Shown here one piece after another: positions 35,771-46,495 of a stretch of DNA of 64,000 bases. The stretch is taken from NCBI GenBank assembly GCA_009746045.1, contig RPFO01000164.1, positions 1,000,256 through 1,064,255 of the forward strand, in the 5' to 3' direction. The position numbers and the translations under genes were made by a program. The notes beneath the pieces are model-generated. The model was not told the DNA's origin. It was given only the letters and a program-made list of their open reading frames with translations, and did no database searches. The stretch comes from Mesostigma viride. Taxonomy: Eukaryota > Streptophyta > Mesostigmatophyceae > Mesostigmatales > Mesostigmataceae. The first letter of the stretch is position 1. Every line of letters begins with the position of its first letter.

Positions 35771-36139
35771 CACCCCCGCTCAGCAACAGCAGCGACGCGA
35801 CCTGTGGCCGGAATACCTCCGCCATAAGCAGGACCCCCAGAAGCCCAAGGTGTGGTGCAATACATGCATTAATTAACTATGCATGGATTATCATAGGTAG
35901 GATCGTGCATACAAAAGTGAGGTGGCCTCAAGACGTCGGCTAGAGTACGGAGTACTACATGCTAATCTCATTAGAAAAATAATTACACGATCAAGTTACA
36001 AACCTCCATGCAGGTCTTCCTAGAGATAGCCACGCGGCATTCGCGTCTTTCCTCGATCTCAGACAACGTACGTACTACCCTAGTCCTTCCACGGCGTTGG
36101 ATCGCCATGCGTCCAGGCATAGTTGTCTCACTTCGTCTG

Positions 36140-37479
36140 CATGCATAATGCCGCAACCATATCAAGGAGTCATCCGCAACCTGTATGAAGGGTCCACCAC
36201 TTCGGTGCGCACTTCTTACGGGACCACGCCCCCATGCCCTTTACAGAAGGGTGTGTGGCAGGGCTGCGTGCTGTCGCCCTACCTGTTCATTATTGTTGTC
36301 GAATACGTAATGATTCAGGCGCGCAAGCGATTTGCCCGCATCGTACGTGGGCAGGGAACCAGGAGTGCAGGTTGCTAACAAATTCTGGCATGGCGGTGCG
36401 GACACGGAGATTCGGCTAGCAGACATCATTTACGCAGACGACACGGTCGACACCACCCTCTTCGAGGACACTGAGCACGTGCAGACATGGCTTGACTGCC
36501 TGGCTCTCGAGGCCCGTGCAGTGGGGCTTGAGGTCAGCAAGAAGACAGAGGCCCTGGCGGTTGGGCTCACCACCTCAGCGCCGCCCCTCTATCTCCTAGA
36601 CGGCTCTCGAGTCCTGTATCGGGACCGCGTTAAGCTGCTGGGCAGCCTGCTAGCTCCCTAGCTGCGAGGTTGATGTGAACCATCGCATCTCCCTCGCCTG
36701 GCACGCTTTACGCCAGTACCGGGCCCTGTGGCGCAAGCCCCTGGGCACGATCGAGAAACAGGACCTGTTCAAGGTCCTCAGTCGTCCTTCCTAGCTGTTC
36801 TCACGTATGGCGCCGAGACGTGGACCCTCACCGCCGACCTGGCCCGCAAGCTGGACGGCGCGGTCACCAGCATGCTGCGTTCCATTTTCAGAGTAGGCTA
36901 TGCTGCTCATGTCCGCAATGAGGACCTGTACCAGGGCATGCCCTATATCACCAGCACCATAAAGCAACGCCGCCTGCAGCTAGTAGGGCACCTAGCTCGC
37001 ACCAACCAGGTAGACACCTCACGTGGCCCCCCCGCAGGACTGCGACCAGCCCAGCCTGGCCGGCACCTCCTGACGTGGGCTGGGCCCAGTGATGTTAGAC
37101 GCCGCAAGGCCCGCACCTTCAAAGAACAGCTAGTCGAGGACATGGGGGGCCTAGGCCTCTCCGTGATCTGGAAGAAGATGATGGACAAGGCCAAGTGGGC
37201 CCAGGTCATAGAGGACAACGAGCCCCCCCCAGTGGGGAAGCGCCCGCGTGTGGCAATCCCGCGGGAGGCACGCCAGATAGCTCCCCCTAGGGCAGCGTGC
37301 GGCTGCCTAGATAGATGTTGTAGTTAGAATGCCGTTAGATAGATGTAGTATGTAGCCAACGTAGATAGATTAGACCGGTAGGAATGTCTGCACCCATCCA
37401 TCCATCCATCCATCCATCGGGGTTAATGCTCCGTGACTCCCCAACGGGAGCACGAGTCTAATTAATTAATTAATTAATA
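36140..37479 (+). mobile_element. 5'-truncated LINE with reverse transcriptase (YADD), hairpin and (TTAA)n tail
   Basis: Frames 36148-36378, 36332-36661 and 36728-37327 together cover the palm and thumb of a non-LTR reverse transcriptase. Motifs are GVWQGCVLSPYLFIIVVEYV, the catalytic YADD in LADIIYADDTV, LGSLLAP, VLTYGAETWTL (a LINE thumb signature), MLRSIFRVGY and a C-terminal RRLQLVGHLARTNQ region. At least two frameshifts break it and the fingers and endonuclease are missing. The 3' UTR contains (CATC)n, the hairpin CTCCC-CAAC-GGGAG (37433-37453) and a TTAA tail (37459-37479). Related pieces lie at 39800-40110, 42832-42990, 43690-43752 and 57200-57970. Confidence 0.82.
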
Positions 37480-37991
37480 TCAAGGAGACAACCATAGCAA
37501 GGAGGCAACTAGGCATAGTTGTCTCGATCACTTCATATACTTACTATAGAGGGGGATTTAATACTATACTATAGGGGGTTTATGTTTGTTCATCCTGTCT
37601 ATTTTTTTACTGCCTACCCCCTTTTCACGTTACAATTTTTCATTGGAGTGAGCTGGGCACGAGGCAGTAGACCCTGTTGGATAGGAGACCCCCAGCCGGG
37701 CACCATTTGCGCTGAAACATCAATCCGATTACCTCCTGACCCATACTCCAACATCGCCTGTGCCTCACCATATCCCAGCAATGACCTCTTTCTATTCTGA
37801 TCTTTCTATATTCCATTTTTGTTTTTGTTATTATTGTTACTCGTTACTTTGTCTTCATTTATTATTCTTCGTATTATTACTACTTATATTTCCTTTTTCT
37901 TTAATTAGAACTTTCCTTTTCTTTTTTCTTTTTTCTTTTTCCCTTCGTAACGTATGCTCCTAATTCTTCTTTTAGCCCCTTCGTGTATGTG

Positions 37992-39424
37992 TGTATCAAG
38001 GAGACAACCAGCGCAGGCCAGAAATCGGGAGAATCCGGACCATGGTAGCTTGAGCCTGCCGTTATCTTGTCCGCGTTTTCGAGTCGCGTTCAGGATGATT
38101 GAATATGAATGGAGATGGAAATGTGTAGCCTTGTGCATTGAAATTATGGCTGGCTTTATACGTGTAGAGCGACTAGATGACCTAGCTAGACGGTGGGGCC
38201 GGAAACAGCTTGCTTGATCAGGCAGGGCGTGTGTTTCGAGCCTAACTGGCCGGGAGTGTCTACTGGTGAGCACCATTGCTGCGATCGCTTTCCCACCATT
38301 TACGAGGAAATATCCGCAAATGGAAAACCACTGAAAAGGTCTAGCTAGTCAGTCATTACGTTAGCCATGCCATGATTCCAACAAACGTCCAAGAACTGCA
38401 CACGGTGCAAAGGCAAAAATCCGGAGGACAGCACTTTCAAATGCACATCATGTGCGGCGGGAACCAAAAGCCCGCGTATGCATTCCCTCTTTTCCTTCGA
38501 TCGGTCTTAGATTTGTTTTTTTTGTTTGTTTTTTTTTGTTGGTGTGTGTGTGTGTGTGTGTGTGTCTGTGTGTGTGCATGTGTGTGTATCATGTGTGTGT
38601 GTGTGTTTTCCCTATCAATTCAGGTTCCTTTCTTGTTACCCTCTGTCTCCCTCCATGTGCACAGGTCTTCCAAGAGATAGCCACGCGGCTTCCGCGCCCT
38701 TCGCGTCTTTCCCGGGGCCAGGCTCGAGGTCAAGTCTCTTGAGGCCGAGCCAAGGAGCAATCTCCTTACCGGGCAACATGGAACTAGCTTGTGGGTAAAT
38801 TAGAACCGGCGTGGGCACCGCCTTCCGGCCCACTCACGGGACAAGGTGGCACAGCCACCAGTCCTGCTTACCTTCCGAACGTTCCATTGATGATAAGCGG
38901 CCGGCTGTTCGTCTCGTGCCTCAAGAAGCTGCACGACCTCTCAGGACTAGCTGGACGCTGGACGACAACCTGAAGTCCTGAACCCCGCTCATGCAGCAGC
39001 AGCAGCGACGCGACCTGTGGCCGGAGTACCTCCGCCACAAGCAAGACCCGAAGAAGCCCAAGGTGTTCTATAGAGGGGCGGGGACCTGATCCTCAACAAT
39101 TCCAGCTGTGGAAGCCCCCTACGGGCTAGACTAGCCATGTAGTCACACCCATGCTCGGGTGATGCAACCTGGACATCGCCATCTCATAGTGAAATTATAA
39201 CTTGAAAAGGCAGGGTAGAACGTAGCCATGCAATCGCCCATAGCCTAACCAGTAGCCAACTGACATCAGCCAGCCTATAGCTATATACGCCTCGAGCCAA
39301 GCACTGCTTGTTCGCTCACGTCTCCACCATACCAATACAACATATTGCACCACGACAGGCTCGAGCTACGGCATGGTCCGGATTCTCCCTTAATTTCTGG
39401 CATGCGATGGTTGTCTCCTTGATA
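37992..39424 (+). mobile_element. Repeat with inverted termini encoding a small zinc finger, copy 1
   Basis: The left end is ATCAAGGAGACAACCAGCGC at 37995; the right end is its approximate reverse complement, GGTTGTCTCCTTGATATGC near 39424. The frame at 38390-38470 encodes SKNCTRCKGKNPEDSTFKC followed by TSC, giving CxxC-x12-CxxC, a zinc-ribbon-like finger. The same stretch recurs at 60697-60780. A GT microsatellite (38543-38573) and a family II ORF1 tail fragment (38930-39120) are embedded. I do not recognise the superfamily. Confidence 0.5.
38930..39140 (+). mobile_element. Family II ORF1 C-terminal fragment
   Basis: CAGCAGCAGCGACGCGACCT, then GGCCGGAGTACCTCCGCCAC, match the end of family II ORF1 (QQRRDLWPEYLRHKQD). 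A frameshift and a stop follow (GGGACCTGATCC). It is a dead fragment with no tail. Confidence 0.7.
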
Positions 39425-39569
39425 TGCTTACATGGGGCATATTAATTAATTAATTAATTAATTAATGGGACATATTGCACACATATTACACGTGTGTAGT
39501 ACTCCTACACACACAGATCTCGAATGATTTATCTAGTACCAAATCCGAAAGGCTTGCATCACTCCCCGG

Positions 39570-39700
39570 AAAGGAGAACTTTTGCGCCGGGATGACTGTA
39601 GGTGTCAGTTGGCGATGCCTTAGGATCAGGAGACGTCCGTCCTATAGTCAGCAAAAGTTGGTGCGAGAGGTCCCCAGTTCGATTCCGGCCTGGATTCATT
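39570..39700 (+). mobile_element. Possible tRNA-derived SINE
   Basis: TAGGTGTCAGTTGG at about 39598 resembles a pol III A box, and AGTTCGATTCC at about 39675 matches a B box. The flanking stems do not pair as in a functional tRNA. No acceptor stem can be drawn, so it is not a tRNA gene. Confidence 0.35.
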
Positions 39701-39799
39701 TGCAGATCGCGTTTTCCGCGGACCGGCACTGAACGCAAATGGTTTTCACCTTTGCGGCGTGCCAAATCAGAATATTGCACCCACAGACCAGGTGAATAC

Positions 39800-40110
39800 C
39801 GATGTGGGCCCTGCCGGGGGGCTTAAGACGGGCCAACCAGGTACGTAGACACCTCCTCCTATGGCAGGGTCCCCTTGTCCCATCGCAACCCACTGGCAAA
39901 CTTGCGCGCGCCCGGCACCGGCGCGGCGCGACCCGGACCTATGTGACACAACTGCTTGAAGATGCAGGGCTTCTGGGACTATCCGCACTCCCCGCCCGCA
40001 TGATTGACAAGGAGAAATGGGCTGCCATCTGCCATATAAGCACCTTCCTGAGGGGTATGCTCCTGTTTTCTCCCCACGGGCCCCGCGGCCCGTTGCTAGC
40101 CAGGGTATAG
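39800..40110 (+). mobile_element. LINE RT C-terminal fragment
   Basis: RRANQVRRHLLLWQGPLVPS and LLEDAGLLGLSALPARMIDK align with ARTNQVDTS..LLTWAGPSD and LVEDMGGLGLSVIWKKMMDK of the RT copy at 36140-37479. It is a short fragment that lacks the catalytic region. Confidence 0.65.
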
Positions 40111-40227
40111 AAGTCCGCAGGTGGAGGTTATTGGCCCTGAGGATAGCCGCTACACTACCGCGCCTCGTCTGCCATTACAGTAGAGGACAGCTCGGATATG
40201 AGGATTACATTCCCATCTAGTGCTTAA

Positions 40228-42831
40228 CCCCTCATTGGTCCCATTTAAAGCCGAAAAATCGGCTGCAAAATGCTAAATTTGCAAACCACCCCACACCCAA
40301 CCTACCAACATCCAAGGGCTGTCCTTGGGGGTCAAGCATGTCCATGAGTTGCCCTTCGGGGTGAGCTATCACAACCTAACATATCTGCAGGGTAGGCCAT
40401 AGAAAACTACCGCCAAAGTTAGGGGGGTCGAGACGCGCGTTTTCATTTTTGGTAGATTGTGCATTTTGAATTATGTTATAAGACCTAGGCACCTACCACT
40501 TCAGGGATGATAAACAATTAGTTGCTGAACAGTTTGAGCCATTGGGGTTATCATTTGGGTGGGTATACCAGCAGTTACACCCAGTACAGCCCATAGGGGT
40601 ACCGTTGGTAAAAAGCAACCAAGGGGGTAGGGGTGGGCATACTACCTACTAATACCTACTAATATGGCCCCCAACCATGCCATACAATACATTTCCCTTC
40701 CACAATGATGGGGAAACATAACTGCATCATCACACTGCCCTTACATGGCACCTATGTGCAGGTGCCACCTTGTCCATGCACGTAGGTAACGTGGTACGGA
40801 TACCCTACGCAAGGCATACATTATAGGAGGCAGCCACCAACAAACTAGTGACGTTGAGCCTATTTCAGCCTGCCCTAGCAAGGATAAACTAGGCCTAAGC
40901 TGCTATAGCTTGCCAGGTGATGGCCAGCACACCTGGTGGCACATGCTGTCAATGGGAAGCTTTTACTCACCAGTTACGTGCTTGATGATGCCACAGAGAC
41001 CAGCCAACTGCCTCACAATCATGCAATATGTGTATGGGAAATGTATAACAAACATATATGGAGGTATTCAAACCCATACAGCATCTAAAACTTATCACCA
41101 TCACACTGTGGCAGGTCAACTGACTGAGGGAAGCATCTAAGAAGGGTGTTTTAGAAAGGGGCCAGGCCAGGGTCAAGAAAGAGCATGAATAATGCAAAAA
41201 GAATGTGCTACACAAGCTAGAACGTATATATAAATGTCAAACATCGATAGGAAAACGATGCTGAAGCTTTACCAGGCATGGATGGCGTTACCTTGGCCCA
41301 GGCGGTGGCCGCAAAATGGCGCATTTTGGCACACCAAAGTTGTGCAGCATGGTCGCTAGATTCGGCGATTTCTTGCCACCCTTGCACGTTTATGACTACT
41401 ATGTATCATAATAAGTACAAAGAAACCAATATATCCTTTAACATACGCCGTAAAGTTATTGCTGTCAACGTTTCTATCGTCCGGCCTGATCGCAGTTTTT
41501 TCCAGCAAGAACGCTGCCGACACCTATCAAATGGCATTCCCGCGAACCAAAAATTGGCCTGTAGCATCTTTAGGACGTATAAAATCAATTTCCTAAGTTT
41601 GGCCAGAAAATTCGAACGCAAACGTAAATGCCATGCGTGGGCGCAAGCCGCCATGGCCAGGTCGTCGTTTTCCGGAATGCACGTTTTACGTGAAAAAGTA
41701 CAGTCATTCCCGCGTTAAGTTGCGATCGCCCCCAAAAACTTGGCGCCGCAACTTAACGCGGGAACGCAACTTAACGGTAGAATTAGGCTAGCAGCCCACC
41801 ACCTCCTCCTCTGACGGACTTCTATACGGCATTCGACAGCTCTCGTCAAGCCCGATCCAGGTGCAGCGTCAAAGCCGGCCCAAGTCCAATTTCCAGGCCA
41901 GATATCAGTTTTGGACAAAGGCGGGCTGCAAAACACGCCGTGGGCAGCCATGCAGTTCCTGCGTTTTTGATACCACAAATGTAGTGTGTTTTAACCCTCT
42001 GACTTTGGCTCTCTTTTTGGCGGGTTACTTAATTGCCAGCCGGCTTCACGTTTGACTGTGACAAAACATGGGAACAGTCGTGAGGGAAGCTTCATTTACT
42101 GTCAAAGGCCTGCATGCCGGCCGGCCGTCGGTGTAAACAATAATAACAGCATGGAGGCCGCAGGCAGCGAGACTGCCTGTGGCCTCAACGACCATGTCTT
42201 TGCCCTTCTGTGGCGGTCATGCATTCGGCATGATGGTGGTAATTTCCGGCAAGATGTCTCAATTACAGACCCTGCATGATTCTTATGTACCGCAGCCCGC
42301 AGGCTGCAAAACTGAATTTGTAAGGTTGCATTCGCGCTTTTCACCTAAGCCAGCAGGCGGGGAAATTTGCGCGCCAGTGGGGCTTGCGTATTTTGCCGCC
42401 TAAAATCACGTAGCGGGTCCGGACTTGGCAAAAAATGGCCTCCTGCGCGGCCAAAAATGGCCTGACACCTACAAATTGAGTCATTACCGCGTTAAGTTGC
42501 GATGGCCTCCATGCCTAAGTTGCGGTCGCCCCCCAAACTTCGGCGTCGCAACTTAACGCGGGAACGCAACCTTAAGAAACGCAACTTAACGCGGGAATGA
42601 CTGTACCCTGACCCCTTGTACTTTGACCGGCCAGAACACCTCTATAACTTTGTCAGAAGTATGCGAACCCTAGTACCATGCTGTGAGGAAAATTATAAAC
42701 TTTCGATCTTCTCAGCTAAACTTTTCCTAATTCTCAATAGTTTTCGCGCAATTTGGTCCCCCGCGGAGCAGCCGATGCATCGGCTGCAAGTCGATTTTTG
42801 GCGGAAAATCGGCTGCAAGACCAATGAGGGG
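40228..42831. mobile_element. piggyBac-like non-autonomous element with TTAA target duplication
   Basis: The left end TTAA|CCCCTCATTGGTC (40224-40240) and right end GACCAATGAGGGG|TTAA (42819-42835) are perfect 13-bp terminal inverted repeats flanked by TTAA. This is the piggyBac signature: TTAA target site and termini starting CCC. Subterminal ATCGGCTGCAA motifs occur once on the left (about 40258) and twice on the right (about 42778 and 42807). The 2.6 kb interior has no open frame resembling a transposase. A smaller TIR element sits inside at 41701-42603. The right TTAA merges with the tail of a LINE 3' end. Confidence 0.72.
41701..42603. mobile_element. Tc1/mariner-like MITE nested in the piggyBac-like element
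   Basis: TA|CAGTCATTCCCGCGTTAAGT at the left and ACTTAACGCGGGAATGACTG|TA at the right are perfect inverted repeats extending to at least 24 bp, flanked by TA. TIRs starting CAGT with TA duplication are typical of Tc1/mariner. Subterminal inverted copies of CGCAACTTAACGCGGGAA occur at 41746-41776 and 42545-42585. No transposase is encoded in the 903 bp. Confidence 0.78.
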
Positions 42832-42990
42832 TTAATTAATTAATTAATTAATTAATTAATTAATTAATTAATTAATTAATTAATTAATTAATTAATTAAT
42901 TAATTAATTATACTCGTGCTCCCGTTGGGGAGTCACGGAGCATTAACCCCGATGGATGGATGGATGGGTGCAAACAGTCCTACCGGTCTA
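42832..42990 (-). mobile_element. LINE 3' end with a long (TTAA)n tail
   Basis: About 79 bp of TTAA repeat is followed on the plus strand by GTGCTCCC-GTTG-GGGAGTCAC. That is the RT-family hairpin in reverse orientation, then ATGGATGGATGGATGGG. It matches the 3' end of the RT copy at 37400-37479. Confidence 0.8.
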
Positions 42991-43083
42991 ATCTCAAAGA
43001 GACAACCAGCGCAGGCCAGAAATCGGGAGAATCCGGACCATGGTAGCTCGAGCCTGCCGTTATCTTTTCCGCGTTTTCGACGT
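42991..43083 (+). repeat. Fragment of the zinc-finger repeat terminus
   Basis: AGAGACAACCAGCGCAGGCC, then GAATCCGGACCATGGTAGCT, match the left end of the repeat at 37992 and 60330. Only about 90 bp is present. Confidence 0.8.
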
Positions 43084-43275
43084 AATCTATCTACATCGGC
43101 TACATACTACATCTATCTAACAGCATTCTAACTACAACATCTATCTAGGCAGCCGCACGCTAAAGTGCTTAATGGTTGGGGAATGATGCAGAGGATATTT
43201 GTTTAAACTTTTGTGTAATTGTTTTTTCTAATGAGATTAGCATAGTACTCCGTGGCATGCCTTTGTGCATGACAC

Positions 43276-43514
<239 letters not shown>

Positions 43515-43689
43515 CACAGGGGATGCCCCGGATCGGTTAGTTAGATGGGTCCGATTGAGCACCGGCCAGCCTGCATGTGGCATGCCTGCAGTGGCGTGCA
43601 TGAGGGAGGGGGGGGGCGGCCGGCCGGCCCGCGTCTGTGGCTCGATCCCTACCCGCTATGCACACTCAGGGATTAAAAGCACTTATCGG

Positions 43690-43800
43690 TGCTCCGTGAC
43701 TCCCCTTGACGGGAGCACGTAATTGAATAATGCATTAATTAATTAATTAATAGACCCGTGACTGCGTCACGTGAGCATAAGTCCTCAGTGGGAGGGGAAC
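43690..43800. mobile_element. Two LINE 3' ends meeting at a shared (TTAA)n tail
   Basis: The plus-strand RT-family 3' end GCTCCGTGACTCCCCTTGAC has a slightly altered hairpin and ends in TTAA repeats at 43733-43752. Directly after comes a minus-strand family II end (CCGTGACTGCGTCACGTGA). Confidence 0.65.
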
Positions 43801-43808
43801 ATGGGATG

Positions 43809-44660
43809 GAATTGAATTGAATTGAATTGAATTGTAACATAACTCCGTTGGGAGTATATGTAGCACATAGCCCTTGAGAGGGGGCATATGGCCTATCATA
43901 CATCCTAAGCTACTTCCTGCAAGGGTGGGGACGTAAAGGACCCTTGCTCTAGGTGCACCAGGGCACTTGCATCCCCATGATCTTCAAGCTATGCCCAGCG
44001 AAGGGGGAGCCTGTCATGGGGGGGAAGATCAGCATAGCTATACAAAGAAGCTAGGGCATGGCATCTCAGCAGAGAGTTACTCCCTGCATAGGCACAACAG
44101 AACTAAATAAAGCTGGGCATCATCTGGGGTGTGGCTCATCATAGGCACACATGTACAAAAAGCGCGTGGCTTAGCTGGGATAGTGCCTCTAGGAGGCGTA
44201 CATGTACATGGCCACGGTCTATCTATTCTACACTACTACTGCTGTATTCCCCTAAGCTGGGGCGTCTGGAGTCGCTGGGGCCGCGGGGGGGGGGGGGGGG
44301 TCGCCTGCCAGGGCTTATGGCCGACGTAGATGGCCGCCCCCTTCCAGTACACCGGCTGCCCCGCCTTGGTCTGCCGGAGCTGGAGGTAGGTCGGCCATAG
44401 CTCCCGTCGCCGTTGTTGCTGCGCCAGGGTCAAGTCGTCATCAAGGGTGAAGAGAGTCTTCTCGAGCCGCTTGCGGCGTCGGAGAAAAGAAATCTTGTCC
44501 GCCGGGGTCTTAAAGGTGAGAAGGAGCGGGGGCGGCCCTGCCTTACCCCGCGCGCGGGGAAGGCGGTGGGCGGCCAGCTCGATCTCACCTTAAGGCCCAT
44601 GCGACCAAGGATTTCTCTCTCAAACGCACGCAAAAGCTTCTCGGAATTCTCACCTGGGAT
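43809..44660 (-). mobile_element. Family I element, 5'-truncated copy D
   Basis: On the minus strand this covers the last third of ORF1 (FEREILGRMGL, then LTLAQQQRRRELWPTYLQLR and VYWKGAAIYVGHKPW). The 3' UTR, the hairpin at 43842-43855 and an (AATTC)n tail at 43809-43834 follow. The tail matches copy A rather than copy C. A run of about 18 G and frameshifts interrupt the frame. Confidence 0.8.
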
Positions 44661-44884
44661 GGAATGGATGGTATAAGCTATCTAGGTCCTGAATAATGCA
44701 TGTAATTAATTAATCAATTAATTTAATATGCCTAGCTACACATGCATGGCGATCAGATCAGTTCCATGCCTTTACCGATAGAAGAGCATTGATCAGCACC
44801 AGTGCCATGCACATGAATTTTCATGATACCAATAGCAGACACGACAGGCATGATGCAGACGATATTCACAACTTTCGTGTAATT

Positions 44885-46054
44885 ACGCTACGCAAGAGCA
44901 CATTGCCACCAAAGTTTCCGAGGCCACAGCCACTGTGACCACCCGCCTTAACCAGGTGGAAGGCCGAGTCGGCCAAGGCACCGCACGTGAAACTTGAGGT
45001 AGTTGCTGCCAAGGTAGACGCCCTGGCCACGCAGGTCCCCGCGGAGATCGCCGAGCGAACGGCCACCATCGCCGCCCAACCTGCTGGTAGGGCTAGCGAT
45101 GACCCCTCGACTCGCGCCTCCTGGGCGGACCTGCTCAAGAGCCAGGCATCCTCTACCACGACCGCCATCACCACCAAGCTCCAGGAGCTGGAAGACATGC
45201 GCCGCGAGGCCGCTGACCGCGACCGTCGCCGCTGCCGGGTCATCCTCAGGCGCTTCGACATGCTGCCGGAGGAGACCCCAGACTCTCTTCTCGACGAGCT
45301 GAAGAAACAGCTCTTGGCGCGCATGCAGCTGCCAGGTGCGATACTGCAGGGCGCCTACCGCCTGCCCCATCCACGGGCCAAGGCTGGGCCCCCTCCAGTG
45401 GTCCTCACCTTCAGCGACATCACAGCCCGAGTTCGGTTCCTCTCTTGCCGCAAGAAGCTGGTGGACACCTCCTGGTCGCTCGACGACGACCTGACGCCAG
45501 CCCAGCAGCAGCAACGCCGCGATCAGTGGCCCGACTACATCCGCCACAAGACCAACCCCGAGAAGCCCCAAGTGTACTGGCGGGGCGGGGACCTCTATGT
45601 CAACAAGAAACTGTGGAAGCCCCCCCGGGCTTCCCCGGGATAGAGCACTCCAGCTAGTTGTCTAGATGGGGGCAATCGATGATGGGATAGCTTAGGCATT
45701 ACAGCACTTGAAACGATATTAGCGCACAGCGTTATAGTACCTTCAATTAGCTCTGGCACCTTGTGGCCATCAGCTTGCGCCTTAATTAGCCGACGTCTTG
45801 AGCCCACCTCACATTTGTAGCATAAGCTATGCGTCAGCCTACCTATGGTATTGCACTGGTTGTATTGCACCCACAGTGTTGCGCCCCGGCACCATGCCGT
45901 GGAGAGAGCGCTCTGTGGCCTGCCCACCTGCGGCAGTGAGAGAAGCTAGGGCGCCCTCCCTCCTTCTTGCTGTGTATTTAGGGTTGAAGGTTCCTTTACT
46001 CTGTATTGGCACCCACGTGACGCAGTCACGTGCTTATTAATTAATTAATTAATT
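44885..46054 (+). mobile_element. Family II element, 5'-truncated copy E with palindromic 3' hairpin
   Basis: The frame 44987-45643 encodes the second half of an ORF1p-like protein: LEVVAAKVDALATQVPAEIA (coiled-coil end), RRRCRVILRRFDMLPEETPD, LLARMQLPG, VVLTFSDITARVRFLSCRKK and DDLTPAQQQQRRDQWPDYIR ending VYWRGGDLYVNKKLWKPP. This part has no internal stop. The 3' UTR ends in a perfect CACGTGAC-GCA-GTCACGTG hairpin (46014-46032) and a TTAA tail (46036-46054). Confidence 0.8.
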
Positions 46055-46495
46055 CGTGTAATTATTCTTCTGATGAGACTAGCATAGTACTCCGTGGCAT
46101 GCCCATGCGCATGACACGCTAGTGCTTACTTACTTAAGTTTATATGACAGAAATGTTTGGATTTTGTGAAGCATCACAGGTAGACGGAGGTTTCAAGTTG
46201 GTTAAAACAGTTTCACATATGTGTAAATATACTCTGACGAGGTACCCCATCGAATGCCTCAGGGCACATTCATGCACATACCTAGCATTAAGTGACAGGA
46301 ACACAGGTATCCTGCCCTTCCAGGTACACTCATGGTGTTTACTCCGTAACTCAGGAGCAGTAAGCTCTAGGTCGCCATACATGTTTGGCATCAAGATTAC
46401 ATGCTCATGCTAACCCTCAATCCCCATGGTCAGCGGCCCCAGGTGCTGCCTTGCCACTGCCCGAAAAAATGGTGACCTGTTTAGGGCAAATTAAT
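46055..46495. other. Region downstream of the membrane protein gene
   Basis: It contains a copy of AGTACTCCGTGGCATGCCCA (46087-46135), related to the sequence preceding the (TTAC)n array. Otherwise nothing is recognised. Confidence 0.5.

Noticed and set aside
39570-39700. A functional tRNA gene
   Set aside because: A and B box-like motifs are present, but no acceptor or anticodon stem can be drawn; it is kept only as a possible SINE.
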